A stretch of 33,622 nt of DNA from Methanosarcinaceae archaeon. GTDB taxonomy: Archaea > Halobacteriota > Methanosarcinia > Methanosarcinales > Methanosarcinaceae. A program made the position numbers and the translations under genes. Positions 26,869-33,622 of the stretch are shown piece by piece. The notes beneath the pieces were generated by a model. That model saw only the letters and a list, made by a program, of their open reading frames with translations. It was not told the origin of the DNA and did not search any database. The stretch covers positions 1 through 33,622 of the forward strand of contig JAFGCK010000034.1 of NCBI GenBank assembly GCA_016932675.1, read 5' to 3'. Each line of letters starts with the position of its first letter. Position 1 is the first letter of the stretch.

Positions 26869-27795
26869 GTGAGTTCTTTGTCAAACGAAGATGTCTGTGT
26901 CCTGATACCGGCGTTGAACGAAGAAGCCACCATCGGGAAGGTCATAAGGGATTTTCGTTCCGAGGGCTTCGACAATATACTCGTTATTGATGGTCACAGC
27001 ACAGACCGCACCCCCGAGATAGCTGAAAGTGAAGGCGCAAGGGTCGTTGTCCAGAGTGGTAAGGGTAAGGGCCAGGCCATTCAGGAAGCCTTTGAGATCA
27101 TTGATAGTGACTATGTTGTCATGGTCGATGGGGATGGCACAAACCTTGCAAAGGATGTCCATGCTGTCCTTGCTCCAGTGCTAGATGGTACGGCTGACCA
27201 TGTAATGGGCAACAGGTTGGTTGGCTATGAGGAAGGGGCATTTACCAGGCTCAATCTCATTGGTAATAAGCTGATCAACAAGATGTTCGGAATGGCATAT
27301 GGTGTATGGCTCGATGATATCCTCACAGGCTACAGGGCCTTTAACAAAAAGGCTTTCAAATCCTTTGAACTGAAAAAACTGGGATTCGAGGTGGAATCCG
27401 AGATCACGATCGAGAGTGTTAAGAAGGATCTGCGCATCAGGGAAGTTCCGACAACATACCTTGCACGACATTCTGAAGGTGCAACCAAGCTGAATCCTCT
27501 CAAGGATGGTTGGAGGATCGGTTCTACTATCTACAAGATGGCTAAATTGCATAATCCCATGTTCTATTTCGGATTGATAGGCGGCCTTTTCATCCTGGCA
27601 GGCCTGGTCACAGGTTTTTTCGTTGTTTCTGAATGGCTGCAGGGTGTCACCCGCATACCTCTCACCGTACTTACGGCCCTTCTCATAATTGCCGGTTTCC
27701 AGATGTTCGTTTTTGGGATGCTGAGCGATCTGGTGGTCACTCTTCACAGGGAAAACATGCGTATTCTGAGGAAGATGTACGATAATAGGAAGTAA
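26869..27795 (+). CDS. aglJ: Family 2 glycosyltransferase, AglJ-like dolichyl-phosphate hexosyltransferase
   Basis: 308 aa, GTG start; 'VCVLIPALNEEATIGKVIRDF', 'VMVDGDGTNLAKD', 'LDDILTGYRAFNKKAFKS', two C-terminal TM segments; the AglJ assignment is less certain than the GT2 family. Confidence 0.8.
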   Translation: MSSLSNEDVCVLIPALNEEATIGKVIRDFRSEGFDNILVIDGHSTDRTPEIAESEGARVVVQSGKGKGQAIQEAFEIIDSDYVVMVDGDGTNLAKDVHAVLAPVLDGTADHVMGNRLVGYEEGAFTRLNLIGNKLINKMFGMAYGVWLDDILTGYRAFNKKAFKSFELKKLGFEVESEITIESVKKDLRIREVPTTYLARHSEGATKLNPLKDGWRIGSTIYKMAKLHNPMFYFGLIGGLFILAGLVTGFFVVSEWLQGVTRIPLTVLTALLIIAGFQMFVFGMLSDLVVTLHRENMRILRKMYDNRK

Positions 27796-27842
27796 TCATC
27801 TCCTGGTTTATTTATCTGTTCTTTGAGGACCATTTTAGGGGT

Positions 27843-27859
27843 AAATCAAGTTTTGATTT
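27843..27859. repeat. Inverted repeat AAATCAA-GTT-TTGATTT in thiC upstream region
   Basis: Perfect 7-bp arms, 3-nt spacer; half-site-like AAATCAAG recurs about 20 nt downstream. Confidence 0.6.
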
Positions 27860-28003
27860 TCATTAATAAAATCAAGTGCGTTTGTTTTAAAGTTCAATTA
27901 ATTTGCCATATCTTGTATATCTTTTCACTATAATCTTTTTTGCTACCGTTTTTTACAGCAAAATAGGATTATTGTCGATATTCCGTCTTGGTGTCCGTTT
28001 GTT

Positions 28004-28026
28004 GATAAAGTAAACTTGACTTTATC
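28004..28026. promoter_or_regulatory. Inverted repeat GATAAAGT-AAACTTG-ACTTTATC, candidate operator of thiC
   Basis: Perfect 8-bp arms, 7-nt spacer, ending 22 nt upstream of the TATA-like CTTATATAAG at 28049-28058. Confidence 0.55.
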
Positions 28027-28048
28027 TAAAGCTTATTTTTTGACAAGC

Positions 28049-28058
28049 CTTATATAAG
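28049..28058 (+). promoter_or_regulatory. TATA box of thiC
   Basis: CTTATATAAG about 50 nt upstream of the thiC ATG. Confidence 0.55.
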
Positions 28059-28100
28059 ATCTGATTCTTTTAAGGTACATCAAACTCTGAGGTATAAACA

Positions 28101-29387
28101 ATGACAATAGTAACAGATGCAAAAAACGGTAAGATCACAGAAGAGATGAAGATCGTCGCTGAAATAGAAGGCAAAGACCCGGAATTTATCAGGCGTGGGA
28201 TTGCATCAGGAAGGATCGTTATCCCGATGACCCCATACAGGGACATCAAGCTCTGCGGTATTGGTGAGGGTCTTAAGACCAAGGTCAACGCATCCGTTGG
28301 TGCATCATCGGATATCGTCGATGCAGATGCAGAGGTAGCAAAGGCAAAAGCAGCAGAGGAAGCAGGCGCAGACACACTCATGGAACTCGGTACCGGCGGA
28401 GACTTCCTTGAAATGAGGAAAAAGGTATGTGACGCCGTCTCTCTTTCGGTGGGTTCTGTGCCACTCTACCAGGCATTCATTACAGCAGCAAGAAGGGACG
28501 GTTCAATTGTCCACATGACAGAGGATGATCTCTGGAAGGCAACCGAGGATCAGGCAAAGCTGGGTACGAACTTCATGGCCATCCACACTGGTGTCAACAA
28601 CATCGTCCTTGACAGGTTGAAGGCACATGGCAGATACGGTGGTCTGTGTTCACGTGGTGGTGCATTCATGAGCACCTGGATGCTCCACAACGAGAAAGAG
28701 AACCCACTGTACGAAGACTTCGACTATCTCTGTGAGATCCTCAAGGAACACGAGGTAACCCTTTCCACAGGAAACGGAATGCGTGCAGGTGCCATTCACG
28801 ATGCAACCGACAGAGCTCAGATCCAGGAACTCATCATCAACTCCGAATGCGCGCAGAAAGCACACGATAAATATGACCTGCAGGTCATTGTCGAGGGTCC
28901 TGGCCACGTACCTCTTGATGAGGTAGAGACAAATGTCAAGGTCATGAAAGCAATGAGCGATGGGAAGCCATTCTATATGCTCGGTCCTCTCGTGACAGAC
29001 ATCGGTGCAGGCCGCGACCATATCGTAACAGCTATCGGTGCAGCAGTATCTGCAGCAGCAGGCTGTGACTTCCTCTGTTATGTAACACCGGCAGAACACC
29101 TTGCACTTCCAAACCTTGAAGACGTGATTGAAGGCGTCAAGACATCAAAGATCGCAGCGCACGTCGGTGACATGGTCAAGTACAAGGAAAGCCGTGATGT
29201 TGACCTTGCAATGGGCAGGGCACGCGCAAGGCTCGACTGGAAGGAGATGTACAGGCTGGCGCTCGATCCGGTACTGGCAAAAGAGATCAGGAGCAGCAGG
29301 TCACCTGAGGACGAAGATGCATGTACGATGTGCGGTAACTTCTGCGCACTCAAGATAGTAAACCAGAACTACGACCTTTGCAAGTAA
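28101..29387 (+). CDS. thiC: Phosphomethylpyrimidine synthase ThiC
   Basis: 428 aa; 'EEAGADTLMELGTGGDF', 'GGAFMSTWMLHNEKENPLYEDFDYLCEI', 'EGPGHVPLDEVETNVKVMK', C-terminal CxxCxxxxC 'CTMCGNFC'. Confidence 0.97.
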   Translation: MTIVTDAKNGKITEEMKIVAEIEGKDPEFIRRGIASGRIVIPMTPYRDIKLCGIGEGLKTKVNASVGASSDIVDADAEVAKAKAAEEAGADTLMELGTGGDFLEMRKKVCDAVSLSVGSVPLYQAFITAARRDGSIVHMTEDDLWKATEDQAKLGTNFMAIHTGVNNIVLDRLKAHGRYGGLCSRGGAFMSTWMLHNEKENPLYEDFDYLCEILKEHEVTLSTGNGMRAGAIHDATDRAQIQELIINSECAQKAHDKYDLQVIVEGPGHVPLDEVETNVKVMKAMSDGKPFYMLGPLVTDIGAGRDHIVTAIGAAVSAAAGCDFLCYVTPAEHLALPNLEDVIEGVKTSKIAAHVGDMVKYKESRDVDLAMGRARARLDWKEMYRLALDPVLAKEIRSSRSPEDEDACTMCGNFCALKIVNQNYDLCK

Positions 29388-29404
29388 TGCCTCAGGCATT
29401 ACTT
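29382..29404 (+). terminator. Strong hairpin overlapping the thiC stop codon
   Basis: Perfect inverted repeat AAGTAATGCCT-C-AGGCATTACTT (11-bp arms) followed by a pyrimidine-rich tract with tandem TCTAACTTTC repeats. Confidence 0.55.
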
Positions 29405-29510
29405 CTAACTTTCTCTAACTTTCTTTAATTTCACCATGTTCTTCTTTTCCATCAGGTGAACCGTTTTTGAGGCTAATACCCCTTTTATAGGATCATGCAT
29501 ATCCCCTTTT

Positions 29511-30281
29511 ATGGCAATTGTAACCCTTACAACGGATTTTGGCTCCCTCTATCCCGCCGCAATGAAGGGAGTGATCCTGACAGTCGATCCTCATGCCCAC
29601 ATAGTGGACATCACGCACAGCATCCCACATGCTGACATCAGGGCCGGGGCGTTTGCGTTATACTCCGTGGTACCCTGTTTTCCCGAAGGGGCTGTGCATG
29701 TGGCAGTGGTTGATCCGGGTGTGGGAACGCCGCGCAAATCGATAGTCATATCATCAGGTGGTCAGTTCTTTGTGGGTCCGGACAATGGCCTGATGGTTCC
29801 GGCAGCATTGAGACTCGGGGACATGCAGGTTTACAGGATCACTAACATGGAGTTACTGGATAAGGTTTCTGCCACTTTTCATGGCAGGGACGTGTTCTCC
29901 AGGATCGGTGCTTATCTTTCCTTAGGTATGCAGCCGGAGGATGTGGGTGAAAAGACCGGGGATTACGTGCACCTGGATCTTGGAAAAGTCGAGCTTACAG
30001 AAAATTCCATCTCAGGTGAAATTATCTATATAGATGATTTCGGTAATGTCATTACCAATATAGCCGGGGATGTAGTGCTGGATAGAGTGCAATTTGGCAA
30101 GACGGTAATGGTATGCGGTGCTGATGTACCGTTCATGCAGACATATGGTCTTGTAGACAAAGGGATGCTGCTGGCACTTATAGGAAGTCACGGCTTTTTC
30201 GAGATAGCTATGAACCAGGGGAGTGCGGCATCAAGCCTTGGAGTCAAAAACGGGGACATGCTCAATATCCGGTTCTGCTGA
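29511..30281 (+). CDS. S-adenosyl-L-methionine hydrolase / SAM hydroxide adenosyltransferase (DUF62 family)
   Basis: 256 aa; 'TLTTDFGSLYPAAMKGVILTVDPHAHIVDITHSIPHADIRAGAFALYSVVPCFPEGAVHVAVVDPGVG', 'GPDNGL', 'YIDDFGNVITNI'. Confidence 0.92.
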   Translation: MAIVTLTTDFGSLYPAAMKGVILTVDPHAHIVDITHSIPHADIRAGAFALYSVVPCFPEGAVHVAVVDPGVGTPRKSIVISSGGQFFVGPDNGLMVPAALRLGDMQVYRITNMELLDKVSATFHGRDVFSRIGAYLSLGMQPEDVGEKTGDYVHLDLGKVELTENSISGEIIYIDDFGNVITNIAGDVVLDRVQFGKTVMVCGADVPFMQTYGLVDKGMLLALIGSHGFFEIAMNQGSAASSLGVKNGDMLNIRFC

Positions 30282-30288
30282 TCCCTGC

Positions 30289-31269
30289 CTACATCCATTC
30301 GTAATGTCTCATAACTTCCAGGTTGAAGTTGTATAGCAGGCTGTTCTCAACGTATCCAAAGAAAAGGCATTTCTTGCAGCTTTCTGACATATTCTTCCTT
30401 TTTTCCACTGTAGCTTCCCAGACATTTGCAACCCCGTCCCGCACATGCCCGATGGGTTCTCTGTGGACCCGGCAGTTCTCAATGCTTCCGTCAGCAGCAA
30501 CGTCCAGTATGATGTCGCTGGCATGACAGGTATAATCCGTTCTGAGGTCCCGTACCATTTTCAGGTATGTGAAGGAATTGATGACGGGGTAACCTTCCGT
30601 TTTCATTGAGATTATCCTGTCAACGACCCTGCGGTATTTTCCAGTATCCCTTATCCCCATGCTTTCCCAGATGTCTTTGTCTATTCCCCTGAACTCGTAC
30701 ATGGGTTCGAATGAGATCTTTACATCCAGTTCTTTTGCAAGATGGATGAGTTCCTCAATGTCATCAAGGTTCTTCCCGCTGATCACACAGTTCATAAGCA
30801 GGGGATTCTCCATTTTTTCCTTTGCCTTCAATATGCCCGGCAATATCCTGTCAAATTCCACTCCCCGTATCTCCCTGTAGCTGGATGTGCCGTCCACGGA
30901 CACAGACAGGTAATCCAGATCCTCTAGCTCATCAATCCTTTTTTCCAGCAGGAGCCCGTTGGTTATCAGTGATGTGATCATCCCCAGGCCTTTGGCATGT
31001 GCCAGTATATCCGGGAGTTCTTCCCTGAGCAGGGGCTCGACGGTCCAGGCGTTGTAGGCCAGTATGCCAAATGTCCTTGCTTCGTCAAGGAGGCTGAATA
31101 TCTCCTCAAGTCCCATCTGTGGGCCGCTCTCTTTCCAGTATTCGCAGAAACTGCATTTCATATTGCATCTGGAGTTGATGGCATGGGAAAGCACGAAAGG
31201 CCTTTTTTTAACCCGCATCTGCCAGAGGGCCTTTGCGGCGATAACAGGTGAGAATGTGGTCATATCCAT
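30289..31269 (-). CDS. Radical SAM protein (with C-terminal Cys cluster, SPASM-like)
   Basis: 326 aa; 'NSRCNMKCSFCEYWKES' CxxxCxxC motif, 'SVDGTSSYREIRG', C-terminal cysteines 'DYTCHASD...ENCRVHREPIGHV...SCKKCLFFG'. Confidence 0.9.
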   Translation of the reverse strand: MDMTTFSPVIAAKALWQMRVKKRPFVLSHAINSRCNMKCSFCEYWKESGPQMGLEEIFSLLDEARTFGILAYNAWTVEPLLREELPDILAHAKGLGMITSLITNGLLLEKRIDELEDLDYLSVSVDGTSSYREIRGVEFDRILPGILKAKEKMENPLLMNCVISGKNLDDIEELIHLAKELDVKISFEPMYEFRGIDKDIWESMGIRDTGKYRRVVDRIISMKTEGYPVINSFTYLKMVRDLRTDYTCHASDIILDVAADGSIENCRVHREPIGHVRDGVANVWEATVEKRKNMSESCKKCLFFGYVENSLLYNFNLEVMRHYEWM

Positions 31270-31437
31270 TTTTCCGGAATTAGTTTCTCTTCATTTTTAA
31301 AACCATGCATAGAGTAAAAAGCATTTGTTCATCATCCTTAATTTATTTTACTTAAAGGGAAAGTTCAGCTGTCTTTTGTGGGGCGGCCCGGATCCTGACA
31401 GAATCATTGATGGCAGGAAAGGACATAGACATTTGCA

Positions 31438-31449
31438 TGTTCATGAACA
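31438..31449. repeat. Perfect palindrome TGTTCATGAACA
   Basis: 12-bp perfect palindrome upstream of the UbiB-family gene. Confidence 0.6.
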
Positions 31450-31458
31450 CACTCATAA

Positions 31459-31470
31459 ACAGATATCTGT
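31459..31470. repeat. Perfect palindrome ACAGATATCTGT
   Basis: 12-bp perfect palindrome 9 nt from the preceding one. Confidence 0.6.
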
Positions 31471-31556
31471 GATAGATTCTTACAGCCATATCGCACGAAT
31501 GAATATAAATAGTGTGATGAGAACCTATATCTACTCACAGACCAAACAATAGGACG

Positions 31557-33176
31557 ATGTTCAAAAAAACCCGCAGGTATATTGCGATTTTCCGCGTTTT
31601 TTTAAAATACGATCTTTTCAGTCTGTTATATACTGAAGTCAATAATTATTACATATCCAGCAAACGCAATCCCTGTGTACTGGATGTTAAGAACAGAAAG
31701 AATGCAGAAAACCTGAAGATGGCCCTTGAAGAGCTTGGTCCGACCTTTGTCAAGCTCGGCCAGATCCTTAGTAAAAGGCCCGACATCGTCCCTCCGGTAT
31801 ATGTTGAAGAACTATCTGATCTTCAGGCCAACGTCAGATCTATCGGCTTTGAATCGATGAAAGTTGCCTTTGAGGGTTTTCAATGTCGTCTGGATGACCC
31901 GGTTCAGCAGGGCAGCGACTTTGATGTCCTGGATGTTTTCGACCAGTTCAACACGACTCCCATAGCCTCGGCTTCAATTGCACAGGTATATGAGGCGGTG
32001 CTCAACGGTAAGAAGGTAGCTGTGAAGATAACACGTCCTGGTCTCATTGATACTATAAATCTCGACCTCGATATACTCGACGACATGAAGCCCCTTATTG
32101 TGAGGGTGCTGGGACTGGGTAGTAATTTTGATATCGATGCCTTCCTGTTCGAGTTCAGGGATCTTCTGAACCGGGAGCTCGATCTCAGGAACGAGGCAAG
32201 GAACATCAAGCGTTTCAGGGACAATTTCAAGGATGTGAGGGAGGTTCATGTCCCTGCAGTCCATGGCGAGTATTCCAACGAGAATGTCCTGATAATGGAT
32301 TACATGGAAGGTTTTCCTGTCAGGAAGTTTTCACAGATCCCCATGGAAAAAAGGAAATGGTATGCAAAGATCATCAGCCAGAGCTATCTCAAGCAGGTCT
32401 ACGTGGATGGTTTCTATCATGCAGACCCGCATAGTTCCAATATCCTCATTCAGGAAGACGGTATTGCCTACATAGATTTTGGTGCAGTGGGTACCCTTGA
32501 TGATGAACTGCGTCGCAATATGCTGAATCTTTTCTATGGTATCTATAAGAAAAAGGTGGATATCGTCTTTGAGGCATTCCTGAAGATATCCGGAGTATAC
32601 AAGGAGGATATCGATGTGCGTCGTTTTAAGATAGATATCGATGATATCATCTCAAAGCAGAATTATTCCGTGGGTGAGAGACAGAGCGATAACTATGCAA
32701 CGCTGGGTCTTAAGTACAATCTCTCACTTCCCAGTGAATTCTCTACACTGGAAAGAGCATTGATACTCATCGAAGCCAATTGTTTTGAGCTTGATCCTAA
32801 GTTCAACCTGCTGGAAAATGCCAGAGAGGTCATCACCCAGGTATTCCTTAAACGCTATTCCCCCTTCGAGGCTGTTGAGTACCTTCAGCTTGAAGGGGAC
32901 CGCTATCTTGAGATCGTGAAAAACCTGCCACAGGGTGTAAATGACGTGATCGAGACCATCAGGGGTTACAGGATCGAGAGGTTTGAGCAGAAGAGCCGGG
33001 AGATCAAACGCTATCGCATGGCTGATACAGTCCTGAAATATATTTTCCTGCTGTCAATACTGCTCTGCTCGGCATACTTTGCTGTAAATGGCGGAGGATA
33101 TCTGCCAACGCTGGGCGCCATCGGATTCAGCGGAGCCATTATCCTTTTCGGTATGATGTCCTTCAGGAAAGCATAG
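31557..33176 (+). CDS. ABC1/UbiB family atypical kinase-like protein
   Basis: 539 aa; 'LEELGPTFVKLGQILSKRPDIVPPVYVEELSDLQ' (KxGQ motif), 'ASIAQVYEAVLNGKKVAVKITRPG', 'GFYHADPHSSNILIQEDGIAYIDFGAVGTL', C-terminal TM pair. Confidence 0.95.
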   Translation: MFKKTRRYIAIFRVFLKYDLFSLLYTEVNNYYISSKRNPCVLDVKNRKNAENLKMALEELGPTFVKLGQILSKRPDIVPPVYVEELSDLQANVRSIGFESMKVAFEGFQCRLDDPVQQGSDFDVLDVFDQFNTTPIASASIAQVYEAVLNGKKVAVKITRPGLIDTINLDLDILDDMKPLIVRVLGLGSNFDIDAFLFEFRDLLNRELDLRNEARNIKRFRDNFKDVREVHVPAVHGEYSNENVLIMDYMEGFPVRKFSQIPMEKRKWYAKIISQSYLKQVYVDGFYHADPHSSNILIQEDGIAYIDFGAVGTLDDELRRNMLNLFYGIYKKKVDIVFEAFLKISGVYKEDIDVRRFKIDIDDIISKQNYSVGERQSDNYATLGLKYNLSLPSEFSTLERALILIEANCFELDPKFNLLENAREVITQVFLKRYSPFEAVEYLQLEGDRYLEIVKNLPQGVNDVIETIRGYRIERFEQKSREIKRYRMADTVLKYIFLLSILLCSAYFAVNGGGYLPTLGAIGFSGAIILFGMMSFRKA

Positions 33177-33196
33177 ACATACCTATTGCATGTGCC

Positions 33197-33212
33197 CGGG
33201 GAGCATGCCCCG
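33197..33212 (+). terminator. GC-rich hairpin downstream of the UbiB-family gene
   Basis: CGGGG-AGCATG-CCCCG about 20 nt after the stop codon. Confidence 0.35.
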
Positions 33213-33263
33213 AAACCTGCATCCAGATATTCAGGGGTTTTAAATCAATTTATATACACAGAC

Positions 33264-33622
33264 TTAAGTAATTACGTATAATTTTGCCAGTTGTTCATTA
33301 GGTTTTGCCCGTTCTTCAAATTTGTTGCTTATTATTATGAACAAGTTCTCCAAACCCGGGAAATATCGATTATGAGTACATAGTTTTCGAGTAAGCTTCC
33401 AGGCCCTTTCAATTGGATTCAGATCCGGACTATACGGCGGTAAAAAAGAAGCTGTATCTCGTTTTTATGTTCCTCTAACCACGGATTAAGCAGTTTTGCG
33501 TGGTGATAACGACTATTATCAAGAACAAGGAGTAACACTTTTCCATCCTGCCTATAGAGTATCACTTCTTCAATAAACTCTTTGAAAGTGATTGCATTGA
33601 ATACATCTGAAAACTGGCACAC
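33264..33622 (-). pseudogene. IS630-family transposase (DDE_3), C-terminal part, with apparent frameshift; truncated by window edge
   Basis: 'KVLLLVLDNSRYHHAKLLNPWLEEHKNEIQLLF' (ORF 33419..33622) continues in another frame as 'LPPYSPDLNPIERAWKLTRKLCTHNRYFPGLENLFIIISNKFEERAKPNEQLAKLYVIT*' with stop at 33264-33266. Confidence 0.82.

Noticed and set aside
27796-28100. TPP riboswitch upstream of thiC
   Set aside because: No CUGAGA...ACCUGA-type THI-box core seen; inverted repeats at a promoter fit transcription-factor control better.
28650-29099. 149-aa minus-strand ORF within thiC
   Set aside because: Shadow ORF of a strongly conserved enzyme; Cys-rich composition derives from the antisense of Ala/Thr codons.
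1-33622. CRISPR array, rRNA or tRNA genes
   Set aside because: No regularly spaced direct repeats and no recognisable tRNA (GGTTCRANTCC-type T-arm) or rRNA core sequence seen by eye.

Overview
This window is a chromosomal segment from a methanogenic archaeon, probably Methanosarcinales judging by protein content; the assignment is inference. Minus-strand left half: Fe/Mn superoxide dismutase, PEP synthase, a coiled-coil protein, a cyclophilin-type PPIase, then 12 consecutive genes (about 5.8-15.35 kb). These 12 genes form two tandem copies of a six-gene cassette of secreted or membrane-anchored pilin-like (class III signal peptide-like) proteins. Plus-strand right half: a genome-maintenance block (mre11, rad50, an uncharacterised coiled-coil/disordered protein, smc, scpA, an unusually long scpB), then TBP, an AglJ-like glycosyltransferase, thiC, a SAM hydroxide adenosyltransferase (DUF62), a convergent radical SAM protein, and an ABC1/UbiB-family kinase-like protein. 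An IS630-type transposase with an apparent frameshift lies at the right edge. The strongest candidate for an undescribed system is the duplicated six-component pilin-like cassette. Secondary candidates are the extended ScpB and the rad50-smc intervening protein. All family calls were made by eye from the translations; no database search was run.
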